Below the pieces are notes generated by a model, which saw only the letters and a list, made by a program, of their open reading frames with translations, had not been told where the DNA came from and made no database searches. Position numbers and translations under genes: made by a program. Below, piece by piece: positions 1 through 6,657 of a stretch of DNA of 10,153 bases (position 1 is the first letter of the stretch; the number at the start of each line of letters is the position of its first letter). Source of the stretch: JAZLIC01 sp045617225 (GTDB lineage: Bacteria; Bacillota; Clostridia; Monoglobales; Monoglobaceae); the NCBI GenBank assembly GCA_045617225.1, contig JAZLIC010000008.1, positions 1 through 10,153 of the forward strand, given 5' to 3'.

Positions 1-1
1 G

Positions 2-397
2 GATATGACACGCACTGTCGTTTTGGGAAAGGCAGATTCGGAACAAAAGAAGATTTATGAAATCGTAAGGAAATCACAACAGGCAGGACTTGATGCCATA
101 AAGGCAGGTGTTTTGTGCTCTGATGCAGACAAGGCCGCACGCTCAATAATAGAGGAGGCAGGCTATGGTGAATATTTTGGTCACGCATTGGGACACGGTG
201 TGGGTTTAGAGATACATGAAATGCCTACCTTGACACCGTCTTCGGATATGATACTTAAAGAAAATATGATTGTTACCTGCGAGCCCGGAATATATATTCC
301 AAATCGTTACGGAGTGAGAATAGAGGATATGGTTTGCGTTAAGGAAAACGGTTTGGAAAATTTGACGAATTTGGCGAAAGAACTGATAGAAATCTAA
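2..397 (+). CDS. Xaa-Pro peptidase, M24 family, C-terminal part only (5' end outside window)
   Basis: This is the C-terminal part of a metallopeptidase of the aminopeptidase P / prolidase family, cytosolic enzymes that cleave the bond before proline in peptides. The reading frame is open to the window edge, so the ATG at position 5 is internal: the preceding codon gives the D of the family pattern DMTRT, whose Asp is a metal ligand. In the 131 visible residues I see GHALGHGVGLEIHE (about 60-73; H65 is the expected metal His, H61 and H72 the conserved accessory His), CEPGIY (E94) and RIEDM (E108), which complete the two-metal site. The catalytic domain therefore looks intact at its C-terminus. 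It lies upstream of efp in the same direction, a common clostridial arrangement. Aminopeptidase P and prolidase (PepQ) cannot be separated without the N-terminal half, so no symbol is given. Confidence 0.93.
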   Translation, partial: DMTRTVVLGKADSEQKKIYEIVRKSQQAGLDAIKAGVLCSDADKAARSIIEEAGYGEYFGHALGHGVGLEIHEMPTLTPSSDMILKENMIVTCEPGIYIPNRYGVRIEDMVCVKENGLENLTNLAKELIEI

Positions 398-425
398 AAT
401 ATTTTGTTTTTATATAAATTTTTTC

Positions 426-452
426 TTGCAATTTTCTTTAAAATATTATAAA
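426..452 (+). promoter_or_regulatory. possible sigma-A promoter for efp
   Basis: The 111-bp gap between the peptidase gene and efp is very AT-rich and contains no gene. TTGCAA (426-431) followed by TATAAA (447-452) is the best promoter pair I find. The 15-bp spacer is short, and in such AT-rich DNA a TATAAA box is weak evidence. No terminator hairpin separates the peptidase from efp, so read-through is also possible. Confidence 0.35.
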
Positions 453-508
453 ATGTTATAAATATAAGTTTTAGAAAATAAAATGACTAATTTTTAGGAG
501 GGTTACCA

Positions 509-1066
509 ATGATAACAGCTGGTGATTTTAGAAACGGACTTACATTTGAATTTGAAGGAAATGTTTATCAGGTAGTAGAATTTCAACATGTAAAGCCGGG
601 CAAGGGTGCGGCTTTTGTTCGTACAAAGATGAAGAATGCGATAACAGGTGCAGTGATTGAACGTACATTCAATCCGACTGAAAAGGTTGAAAAGGCACAT
701 ATAGACCGTAAGGATATGGAATATCTCTATGAAGACAGCGGCCTTTACTACTTTATGGACCCTGAAACCTATGAACAGATTCCTCTTAATGCAGAGCAGC
801 TTGGTGATGCACTTGACTTTGTTATGGAAAATATGACAGTTAAAATTTTGTCTTACAAAGGCAATGTTTTTGCAGTTGAGCCACCGACATTTGTTGAGCT
901 TACAGTTACCGAAACCGAGCCGGGTGTTAAGGGCAATACTGCTACAAACGCTACAAAGACTGCTACGGTTGAGTCCGGCGCAGTAATAAATGTACCTATG
1001 TTTGTAAACGAAGGTGACAAAGTTCGTATTGATACCCGTACCCGTGAATATATGGAAAGAGTATAG
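509..1066 (+). CDS. efp: elongation factor P
   Basis: EF-P binds between the ribosomal P and E sites and speeds peptide-bond formation at consecutive prolines. The 185-residue product has the usual family length and three-domain layout: an N-terminal KOW-like domain (about 1-63), a central OB domain and a C-terminal OB domain. The N-terminal loop reads HVKPGKGAAF, placing Lys32 at the tip, the position modified in bacterial EF-P (Lys32 in Bacillus, Lys34 in E. coli). No modification gene is in the window, so the type of modification is unknown. The C-terminal family signature is clear (GDKVRIDTRTREYMERV). The start is supported by TAGGAGGG about 7 bases upstream. The stop overlaps the Shine-Dalgarno sequence of the next gene, so the two are almost certainly co-transcribed and possibly translationally coupled. 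Confidence 0.98.
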   Translation: MITAGDFRNGLTFEFEGNVYQVVEFQHVKPGKGAAFVRTKMKNAITGAVIERTFNPTEKVEKAHIDRKDMEYLYEDSGLYYFMDPETYEQIPLNAEQLGDALDFVMENMTVKILSYKGNVFAVEPPTFVELTVTETEPGVKGNTATNATKTATVESGAVINVPMFVNEGDKVRIDTRTREYMERV

Positions 1067-1078
1067 GAGGTAATGATT

Positions 1079-1492
1079 ATGTCCGAGATTACAAATCGTG
1101 CCGCATACCTTAAAGGTCTTGCAGATGGTATGAAGCTTGATAAAGAAAGTAATGAAGGAAAGCTTTTGGACGCTATCATTGATGTAATCGGTGATATTGC
1201 AGACGAAGTCGATATGCTTGATGATGAGCAAGGTGCAATTGAAGAACGTCTTGATGATATGGAAGATGTTATTGAGATTATCGGTGACGAAGTGTTCGGC
1301 GAAGATGATGAGGATGATGCTTTGTGCCTCCGTTGCGATAATTGCGGTGCGGAAATCGAGTTAACTTCCGAGGACCTGGACGCTTTGGCAGACGGCGAAT
1401 TCTGTTGCCCGGAATGCGGCGAGTTAATCGAACTTGATTTTGGTGACTGCGACTGCGGTTGCGATTGTGATGATTGTTGCGATTGCGAATAG
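1079..1492 (+). CDS. small acidic zinc-ribbon protein, CD1247-like, with Cys/Asp-rich tail
   Basis: This resembles the CD1247-type clostridial proteins often found beside efp; their function is not established. I prefer the ATG at 1079 (137 aa, MSEITNRAAYLKGLADG) over the one at 1073: AGGAGG at 1065-1070 lies 8 bases before 1079 but only 2 before 1073. Residues about 1-75 form an acidic helical region beginning with the family-like YLKGLADGMKLD and continuing as a probable coiled coil. A zinc ribbon follows, with C86-x2-C89 and C110-x2-C113. The last 14 residues are almost only Asp and Cys, with seven Cys between 124 and 136, a metallothionein-like composition. Cytosolic, with no signal peptide or membrane segment. 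It could be a metal-binding or nucleic-acid-binding accessory factor, but nothing here proves either. Efp and this gene share one transcript that ends at the hairpin at 1502-1527. Confidence 0.85.
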   Translation: MSEITNRAAYLKGLADGMKLDKESNEGKLLDAIIDVIGDIADEVDMLDDEQGAIEERLDDMEDVIEIIGDEVFGEDDEDDALCLRCDNCGAEIELTSEDLDALADGEFCCPECGELIELDFGDCDCGCDCDDCCDCE

Positions 1493-1501
1493 TTTTAATA
1501 T

Positions 1502-1527
1502 AAAAAGGTGCCGAAAGGCACCTTTTT
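1502..1527. terminator. bidirectional intrinsic terminator between convergent genes
   Basis: AAAAAGGTGCC pairs perfectly with GGCACCTTTTT across a GAAA tetraloop. The GC core is six pairs, with a U run on the 3' side on the plus strand and, because of the flanking A run, on the minus strand too. It lies 9 bases after the zinc-ribbon gene and directly after the stop codon of the opposing hydrolase gene, so it can end both transcripts. Confidence 0.93.
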
Positions 1528-1529
1528 CT

Positions 1530-2312
1530 TTATAATTTTAACAAGTTTATTATATTACCGGAAAGTATTTTTTCTTTTGCATCGTCACTGATAGAAATCT
1601 TGTTAAATCTTTCGAGCTCATCAACGGGATTCCACATCGGAAAGTCTACACCAAATAAAACTTTTTCTGTGCCGTAAGCGTTTATCAGTTTTTTAACTTC
1701 TTCGGGAGGCATTGCATAAGTAGTACTTGAAGTATCTACCCATATACGCTTATCTTTTAAAAGTTCCGTTGCTTCTGCCCATTCAGACCAACCGCCGAAG
1801 TGTGCACCGATTACGTCTAATTCCGGAAAATCATCTAATACATGCTTAACCATATGTGGATTTGAATACTTATAACGCTTATCGCCGGTGTGAAAAAGTA
1901 TGGGTATACGTTTAGATAAACACTCGTATATCGGATAAACCTTTTGGTCATCAATGGCGAATTTTTGAAAATCAGGGTGCATTTTTACACCTTTAAGTCC
2001 GGCTTCGATTCCGCGATTTATTTCTTTTTCAAACTCTGTATAATCCTGATGTAAGGTCATATAACCGATAAGCCTGTCCGGATATTTCTGTACTGACTTA
2101 ATAATAAAATTGTTTATAGACTCCACCTGATGCGGGGTTGTAGCAACAGAATGAACAACAGCCTTATCAATGCCTGCCTTGTCCATCAGAGATATAAAAT
2201 TTTTCAATGTACCGTTGCCGCTGATTGGTATATTATAAAAATCGCCAATACCATTTACGGCAAGCGATGCGATTTTATCAGGATATATGTGTGAATGTGA
2301 GTCTATAATCAT
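1530..2312 (-). CDS. TIM-barrel metal-dependent hydrolase (amidohydrolase_2 / COG2159-like)
   Basis: Predicted cytosolic hydrolase or decarboxylase of the amidohydrolase superfamily; the substrate is unknown. The expected metal and catalytic positions are present: HSH (H6, H8) at the end of strand 1, KMHPDFQ (H112), FHTGD (H141), GAHFGGW (H171) and GVDFPMWNP (D223). I place the start at the ATG whose first base is 2312 (260 aa): it is preceded by AGAGGTGA at good spacing, and MIIDSHSHIYPDK is a typical N-terminus. The frame extends 35 codons further upstream, but that stretch has no family similarity and runs through the promoter region. It is transcribed divergently from the MFS/radical SAM pair and ends against the shared terminator. 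Relatives in COG2159 act on varied carboxylated or cyclic substrates, so a specific reaction cannot be assigned. Confidence 0.88.
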   Translation of the reverse strand: MIIDSHSHIYPDKIASLAVNGIGDFYNIPISGNGTLKNFISLMDKAGIDKAVVHSVATTPHQVESINNFIIKSVQKYPDRLIGYMTLHQDYTEFEKEINRGIEAGLKGVKMHPDFQKFAIDDQKVYPIYECLSKRIPILFHTGDKRYKYSNPHMVKHVLDDFPELDVIGAHFGGWSEWAEATELLKDKRIWVDTSSTTYAMPPEEVKKLINAYGTEKVLFGVDFPMWNPVDELERFNKISISDDAKEKILSGNIINLLKL

Positions 2313-2331
2313 TTTAGTCACCTCTCGATAT

Positions 2332-2344
2332 TTGATTATATCAA
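2332..2344. promoter_or_regulatory. operator-like palindrome over the hydrolase -10 box
   Basis: TTGATTATATCAA has two perfect 5-bp arms around a 3-base centre and contains the minus-strand -10 TATAAT. Read on the minus strand it is TTGATATAATCAA, which shares TTGATATAAT with the second palindrome at 2403-2417. This suggests a common repressor site, but AT-rich promoters can form such palindromes by chance. Confidence 0.45.
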
Positions 2345-2363
2345 GTTTTGTTCTTAAAATCAA
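2335..2363 (-). promoter_or_regulatory. sigma-A promoter for the hydrolase gene
   Basis: Read on the minus strand, TTGATT (2358-2363) is followed after 17 bases by TATAAT (2335-2340). The -10 box lies about 22 bases upstream of the hydrolase start codon and inside the palindrome at 2332-2344. The match to the vegetative consensus is good; the transcription start itself is inferred. Confidence 0.7.
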
Positions 2364-2379
2364 TATTTTTGTGAACAAA
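2347..2379. repeat. inverted repeat TTTGTTC ... GAACAAA in the divergent promoter region
   Basis: TTTGTTC (2347-2353) and GAACAAA (2373-2379) are perfect 7-bp arms separated by 19 bases. The left arm lies in the spacer of the minus-strand promoter and the right arm just upstream of the plus-strand -35 box. Arm centres are 26 bases apart, about two and a half helical turns. It may be a split binding site for a regulator; this is inference from position only. Confidence 0.35.
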
Positions 2380-2384
2380 TATTC

Positions 2385-2412
2385 TTGCATAATATCTAAA
2401 ATTTGATATAAT
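2385..2412 (+). promoter_or_regulatory. sigma-A promoter for the MFS transporter and radical SAM genes
   Basis: TTGCAT (2385-2390) and TATAAT (2407-2412) are separated by 16 bases. The -10 is a perfect consensus and lies 25 bases upstream of the MFS start codon, inside the palindrome at 2403-2417. No other promoter is seen before the radical SAM gene, so this one probably serves both. Confidence 0.72.
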
Positions 2413-2417
2413 ATCAA
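2403..2417. promoter_or_regulatory. operator-like palindrome over the MFS -10 box
   Basis: TTGATATAATATCAA is a perfect palindrome with 7-bp arms and a single central base, and it covers the plus-strand -10 box. A protein bound here would block RNA polymerase. Its similarity to the palindrome at 2332-2344 over the opposite -10 box supports shared control of both transcripts. Confidence 0.5.
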
Positions 2418-2437
2418 TAGGATAAAGGGGAGTAAAA

Positions 2438-3670
2438 ATGAAATTTAACTATTCACACACAAAATTTGCAAGTTACATAAGTTATATAACGCAGGCTATT
2501 GTAAACAATCTTTCGCCGCTTCTTTTTGTTACATTCAGAGAGGAATTTGGTATTTCGCTTACGAGTATTTCCTGCTTGATTATTATAAATTTTGGCATTC
2601 AAATGGTAGTTGATATTCTTTCTGCACGGTATGTTGACCGCATAGGATACAGAAATGCGACTGTTCTTTCGCATATACTTTCTGCCGTTGGACTTGTATC
2701 CTTAGGCATACTTCCGTACATTATCAATCCGTATGCCGGACTCGTCATCGCAAGCATTATCAGTGCGGTAGGCGGAGGACTGATAGAAGTAGTGGTAAGT
2801 CCGATAATTGAAGCACTGCCGGGGGATAAAAAGAAGGCGGATATGAGCCTTCTGCATTCATTTTATTGTTGGGGACAGATGCTTGTTATAGCACTCTCAA
2901 CCGTATATTTTTTGAAGTTCGGAATAAAAAATTGGAGATACCTGCCGATAATTTGGGCTGTTATCCCATTTCTTAATACATTTCTGTTTGCAAAGGTTCC
3001 GCTTTGCGATTTGGTTAAAGACAAAGGAAAGGAAATGTCTGCAAAGGAGTTATTTGCGAAGAAAACGTTTTGGATTTTAATTATACTTATGATATGCTCC
3101 GGTGCATCTGAAATCGCTATGTCACAGTGGGCGTCATTATTTGCCGAGTCAGGACTTAAAGTTTCAAAATTTTTAGGCGATTTACTTGGTCCGTGTATGT
3201 TTGCATTCTTGATGGCTCTTGTGAGAACATACTATGGATTAAAAGGCGATAAAATTTCGCTTAAATCATCACTTGTATCAAGCAGTATTCTTTGTGTTTT
3301 AAGTTATCTCCTTACAGTATTTGCACCTACACCGATTTTATCGTTGATAGGTTGCGGATTGTGCGGATTATCGGTTGGACTTATGTGGCCCGGAGTATAT
3401 AGTCTTGCCTCAAACCGATTTCCGTATGGCGGAACCGCTATGTTTGCATTTCTTGCACTTTCGGGCGATATAGGTTGTACCTCAGGCCCCGGGATTACGG
3501 GATTTATTTCAAATGCGGTATCTAACCTTGATTTAAGCGGTTTAAGCGTGTTTATACACTCATCAAGCATTACGGAATTATCATTAAAGATAGGTCTTTT
3601 GTTTACGGCGTTATTCCCCTTTATAATGTTTTTCGGAATAGTTATACTTAAAAAGGAAGCGAAAAAATGA
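2438..3670 (+). CDS. MFS transporter, unknown substrate
   Basis: The 410-residue protein is a 12-helix-type integral membrane transporter of the major facilitator superfamily. Hydrophobic segments are spread over the full length. A variant of the MFS motif A, DILSARYVDRIGYR (about 59-72), lies in the loop after helix 2. The segment LHSFYCWGQ (about 139-147) recalls fucose-permease-like (COG0738-type) members, and a more polar loop with Lys and Asp (about 190-210) divides the two six-helix halves. AAGGGGAG at 2425-2432 lies 5 bases before the ATG. The stop codon overlaps the start of the radical SAM gene as ATGA, so the two are translationally coupled. The substrate cannot be read from sequence; a small metabolite linked to the divergent hydrolase is a reasonable guess only. 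Confidence 0.9.
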   Translation: MKFNYSHTKFASYISYITQAIVNNLSPLLFVTFREEFGISLTSISCLIIINFGIQMVVDILSARYVDRIGYRNATVLSHILSAVGLVSLGILPYIINPYAGLVIASIISAVGGGLIEVVVSPIIEALPGDKKKADMSLLHSFYCWGQMLVIALSTVYFLKFGIKNWRYLPIIWAVIPFLNTFLFAKVPLCDLVKDKGKEMSAKELFAKKTFWILIILMICSGASEIAMSQWASLFAESGLKVSKFLGDLLGPCMFAFLMALVRTYYGLKGDKISLKSSLVSSSILCVLSYLLTVFAPTPILSLIGCGLCGLSVGLMWPGVYSLASNRFPYGGTAMFAFLALSGDIGCTSGPGITGFISNAVSNLDLSGLSVFIHSSSITELSLKIGLLFTALFPFIMFFGIVILKKEAKK

Positions 3671-4557
3671 GTAACTACGAATGTACTCTCTGCCCCCGTA
3701 TGTGCAGAGCTGACAGAAAAGAACGATTAGGCTTTTGCGGCTCAAAAACTACGCCAAAGGTGGCAAGGGCCGCTCTGCATAAATGGGAAGAACCCTGCAT
3801 TTGCGCCGGTGAAGGAAGCGGAACGGTATTTTTTAGCGGTTGCACCCTTAAATGCTGCTATTGTCAAAACTTTAAAATAAGTCACGAAAGTTTTGGTAAA
3901 GAAGTTTCTGTTCAAAGGCTTTCGGAAATATTCCTGAATTTGCAGGAAAAGGGCGCAATAAATATAAATTTGGTTTCACCCACCCATTACGTTCCGCAAA
4001 TTCTTAAAGCCTTAGATATGTCTAAAAATAAGCTTCATATTCCCGTGGTCTATAACACGGGCGGATATGAGAGGGTGGAAACAATAAAAAGCCTTGACGG
4101 TTATGTCGATATATATCTTACCGATTTAAAATATTTTAGCAGTGAGCTTTCACAAAAGTATTCAAAATGCAATGATTATTTTAAGTATGCCTCAAATGCA
4201 CTTCTTGAAATGACGGAACAGACAGGCAAGTATAAAATAAACGATAACGGAATTTTAGAGAAAGGCGTAATAGTACGGCATTTGGTCCTGCCCGGACTCA
4301 GAAAAGACAGTATGGAAATTTTAAAATGGCTAAATGAGCAGAAACTTCAAAATAAGATACTCCTCAGCCTTATGCGACAGTACACTCCCATTGATAAAAA
4401 TACTGATTTTCCGGAATTGCAAAGAAGAATTACTACCTTTGAATACAATTCTGTCTTGGATAAAGCAATAGAATTCAGCTTTACAAATGGGTATACGCAG
4501 GAGAAGGAAAGTGCAACTCTTGCATATACACCGCCGTTTAATTTAGAAGGAATTTGA
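3667..4557 (+). CDS. radical SAM protein, PflX-like (COG1313)
   Basis: The 296-residue product resembles PflX, a homologue of pyruvate formate-lyase activating enzymes whose role is not settled. The radical SAM motif CTLKCCYC (C59, C63, C66; CxxxCxxC) should hold the 4Fe-4S cluster that cleaves S-adenosylmethionine. Ahead of it is a second Cys set, C6-x2-C9-x3-C13 and C24 (CTLCPRMCRADR ... GFCG), typical of this subgroup and possibly binding another metal or cluster. Later segments fit the partial TIM barrel: NLVSPTHYVPQIL, VVYNTGGYE, DIYLTDLKY and VRHLVLPG. Its start overlaps the MFS stop by 4 bases. No glycyl radical enzyme is in the window, so a target for activation is not evident; acting on a small molecule or another protein remains possible. 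Confidence 0.88.
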   Translation: MSNYECTLCPRMCRADRKERLGFCGSKTTPKVARAALHKWEEPCICAGEGSGTVFFSGCTLKCCYCQNFKISHESFGKEVSVQRLSEIFLNLQEKGAININLVSPTHYVPQILKALDMSKNKLHIPVVYNTGGYERVETIKSLDGYVDIYLTDLKYFSSELSQKYSKCNDYFKYASNALLEMTEQTGKYKINDNGILEKGVIVRHLVLPGLRKDSMEILKWLNEQKLQNKILLSLMRQYTPIDKNTDFPELQRRITTFEYNSVLDKAIEFSFTNGYTQEKESATLAYTPPFNLEGI

Positions 4558-4595
4558 TAAATGTTATAAATTTAACGGAAAACCTAAAAAAATCC

Positions 4596-4623
4596 TTGAT
4601 ATTTTAAAAAAATGTGGTATAAT
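4596..4623 (+). promoter_or_regulatory. extended -10 sigma-A promoter for tig
   Basis: TTGATA (4596-4601) and TATAAT (4618-4623) are 16 bases apart, and TGG directly precedes the -10 box, giving an extended -10. The promoter ends 33 bases before the tig start, so the leader is short. It gives trigger factor its own promoter, separate from the radical SAM gene upstream. Confidence 0.8.
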
Positions 4624-4656
4624 GTTATGCGTATATTTTAGAACGGAGAGATAAGT

Positions 4657-5934
4657 ATGAGTAAAGTAAAAAAAGCAGAAAAAAATGTTGTAAGTTTTGA
4701 GTTTGCAGTTACTCCGGAGGAGTTTAGCAAAGCAATGGACCAGGCGTACAAAAAGAATGTTAAAAAGATTACCATTCAAGGCTTCCGTAAAGGTAAAGCA
4801 CCTCGTGCAATTATTGAGAAGTATTACGGTAAAGAAATTTTTTACGAAGATGCAATAAACTTTGCCTTGCCTGCTGCATATGATAGAGCGATAACCGAAA
4901 ACAATATTTCACCGGTTGACCAGCCTGAAATTGATATTAAAGGTGAAATCGTTGACGGAAAGGATATTATCTTTACCGCAAAGGTTACAGTAAAGCCTGA
5001 ATTTGAACTTGGAACATATAAAGGCGTTGAGGTAGAAAAGGTTTCATACAGAACATTAAAGAAAGATGTTGACGCTGAGATAGAAAAGTTAAGAGAGAGA
5101 AATTCAAGACTTGTTACCGTTGATGACCGTGCAGTAAAGAAAGATGACATAGTAAACATTGATTTTGAAGGTTTTGTTGATGATGTTGCGTTCGAAGGCG
5201 GCAAAGGCGAGAACTTTGATTTAACTATTGGCTCCGGTCAGTTTATTCCCGGTTTTGAGGAACAGTTAATCGGCAAAAAGACAGATGAAACTGTTACTGT
5301 AAATGTTACATTCCCAAAGGAGTATCACGCAGAAGAATTAAAGGGCAAGGATGCACGATTTGAGGTTAAAATCAATGCTATCAAATTTAAAGAGCTTCCT
5401 GAGCTTAACGATGATTTTGCACAAGATGTCAGCGAATTTGACACCTTAGAGGAACTTCAAAAGGATACAAAAGAAAAGCTTTCCAAGGCAAACAAAGAAC
5501 GTGCACAGCACGAAACAGAAGAAAAGGTTATCGAAGCGGTAGCCGCTAATACTGAGATTGATATTCCTGACGCTATGATTGAAAGCCAAATTGACAATAT
5601 GATAAGAGATTTGGATATGAATATGCGTTATCAGGGACTTGATTTAAAACAATATATGCAGTACACCGGCCAGACACCGGAAACTCTCAGAGAGCAGTAC
5701 AAGGAGGAAGCTAAAAAGCGTGTAAAGACCACCTTGATACTTGAAAAGGTTTGTGAGGTTGAAGGCATAAAGGTAAGCGATAAGGATATCGAAGCCGAGT
5801 ATAACAAGATGGCAGAAGATTATTCAATGAAGCTTGAAGATGTCAAGAAGTATGTTACAACAAATGAGGTTTCAGACCGCTTGAAGGCAGAAAAGACAAT
5901 TGCATTTTTAGTTAAGAACTCAGTAAGCAAATAA
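4657..5934 (+). CDS. tig: trigger factor, ribosome-bound chaperone and peptidyl-prolyl isomerase
   Basis: Trigger factor binds the ribosomal exit tunnel and shields nascent chains. The 425 residues match the usual family length. The ribosome-binding signature GFRKGKAPR lies at 42-50. The FKBP-type isomerase domain spans about 150-245, with DIVNIDFEGFVDD and FIPGFEEQLIGKK as recognisable parts. The rest is the helical C-terminal chaperone domain (ending with VKNSVSK). GGAG at 4645-4648, 8 bases upstream, supports the start. Tig-clpP-clpX in this order is a widely conserved arrangement linking folding of new proteins to their degradation. No deletion or missing domain is apparent. Confidence 0.98.
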   Translation: MSKVKKAEKNVVSFEFAVTPEEFSKAMDQAYKKNVKKITIQGFRKGKAPRAIIEKYYGKEIFYEDAINFALPAAYDRAITENNISPVDQPEIDIKGEIVDGKDIIFTAKVTVKPEFELGTYKGVEVEKVSYRTLKKDVDAEIEKLRERNSRLVTVDDRAVKKDDIVNIDFEGFVDDVAFEGGKGENFDLTIGSGQFIPGFEEQLIGKKTDETVTVNVTFPKEYHAEELKGKDARFEVKINAIKFKELPELNDDFAQDVSEFDTLEELQKDTKEKLSKANKERAQHETEEKVIEAVAANTEIDIPDAMIESQIDNMIRDLDMNMRYQGLDLKQYMQYTGQTPETLREQYKEEAKKRVKTTLILEKVCEVEGIKVSDKDIEAEYNKMAEDYSMKLEDVKKYVTTNEVSDRLKAEKTIAFLVKNSVSK

Positions 5935-5943
5935 TGTATACAG

Positions 5944-5980
5944 TAAGGTTGACTTGGTAATAATATCCCGGTCAACCTTA
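5944..5980. repeat. 10-bp perfect inverted repeat between tig and clpP
   Basis: TAAGGTTGAC (5944-5953) and GTCAACCTTA (5971-5980) pair perfectly around a 17-base loop, starting 9 bases after the tig stop. There is no U run directly after either arm, so it is not a standard intrinsic terminator. It could be a factor-assisted terminator, a processing or RNA-stability element, or a protein site upstream of clpP. Confidence 0.6.
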
Positions 5981-5981
5981 T

Positions 5982-6005
5982 TAAGTAAAATAAATACTTA
6001 TTTTT
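5982..6005 (+). terminator. weak AT-rich hairpin with U run upstream of clpP
   Basis: TAAGTA (5982-5987) pairs with TACTTA (5995-6000) over a 7-base loop and is followed by TTTTT (6001-6005). The stem has one GC pair and would be unstable, so it could at most add to the larger hairpin just before it in partly ending the tig transcript. A TATAAC at 6012-6017 might be a clpP -10 box, but I find no convincing -35 partner. Confidence 0.25.
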
Positions 6006-6042
6006 AACTATTATAACAAATTTAGTGAAGGGAGATTTTTAT

Positions 6043-6642
6043 ATGTATAACGAGATTTCAAACAACTTTGTGCCTTATGTCATTGAACAAACCGGCAGAG
6101 GTGAGCGTTCCTATGATATTTTTTCACGATTACTTAAAGACAGAATTATTTTTCTCTCAGGTGAAGTAACAGATGCTACCGCAAGCCTGGTTGTTGCACA
6201 GCTCTTGTTTTTAGACGGTGAAGACCCTGATAAGGATATTAACTTATATATCAACAGTCCGGGCGGTTCGGTTACCGCAGGTATGGCAATTTACGATACA
6301 ATGCAATACACAAAAGCAGATGTATCAACTATTTGTGTCGGTATGGCGGCATCTATGGGTGCATTTTTGTTATCTTCAGGTGCAAAAGGAAAGCGTTTTG
6401 CACTTCCGAACAGTGAAATTATGATACATCAGCCTTTGGGCGGCACACAAGGTCAGACAACCGATATGCAAATTCATGTTGAAAGAATGCTTAAAATAAA
6501 GGATAACTTAAATCAAATTTTAAGCAACAATACAGGTCAGCCTCTTGATGTAATAAAGGCAGATACGGAGCGTGACAATTTTATGGACGCAAAGGCTGCA
6601 CTTTCATATGGTTTGATAGACAAAATTGTGACCAACAGATAG
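6043..6642 (+). CDS. clpP: ATP-dependent Clp protease proteolytic subunit ClpP
   Basis: ClpP is the serine protease that forms the double-heptamer chamber fed by ClpX or other Clp ATPases. I choose the ATG at 6043 (199 aa): AAGGGAGA at 6028-6035 lies 7 bases before it, whereas a GTG at 6025 would lie beside that ribosome binding site itself. The catalytic triad is complete: Ser104 in GMAASMGAF, His129 in MIHQPLGG and Asp178 in TERDNFMDA. The oxyanion-side NSPGGSVTAG (71-80) is also typical. A short N-terminal part (MYNEISNNFVPYVIEQT) precedes the conserved RGERSYDIFSRLL and may include a propeptide. It is followed 15 bases later by clpX, so both subunits of the ClpXP machine are probably made from one transcript. 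Confidence 0.98.
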   Translation: MYNEISNNFVPYVIEQTGRGERSYDIFSRLLKDRIIFLSGEVTDATASLVVAQLLFLDGEDPDKDINLYINSPGGSVTAGMAIYDTMQYTKADVSTICVGMAASMGAFLLSSGAKGKRFALPNSEIMIHQPLGGTQGQTTDMQIHVERMLKIKDNLNQILSNNTGQPLDVIKADTERDNFMDAKAALSYGLIDKIVTNR

Positions 6643-6657
6643 GAGTGATGCAGGAGT

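Noticed and set aside
503..1231. A 242-codon open frame on the minus strand opposite efp, and a shorter one at 853-1179
   Set aside because: They lie antisense to the clear efp and zinc-ribbon genes, give compositionally odd Cys/Phe/Asn-rich or Ser/Thr-rich products, and show no recognisable domain.
2313..2417. N-terminal extension of the minus-strand hydrolase by 35 codons
   Set aside because: The extension runs through the divergent promoters and has no family similarity; the ATG at 2312 has a good ribosome binding site and a typical IIDSHSH start.
5944..5980. CtsR operator upstream of clpP
   Set aside because: CtsR binds a tandem direct heptad repeat of the GGTCAAA type. Here the two GGTCAA-like elements are inverted and 17 bases apart, so the site does not fit.
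6012..6017. TATAAC as clpP -10 box
   Set aside because: No acceptable -35 element exists at 15-19 bases upstream; the AT-rich sequence makes an isolated box uninformative.
6025..6042. GTG start for clpP six codons upstream
   Set aside because: The GTG is directly beside the Shine-Dalgarno sequence that serves the ATG at 6043, and the resulting extra residues are not typical of ClpP.
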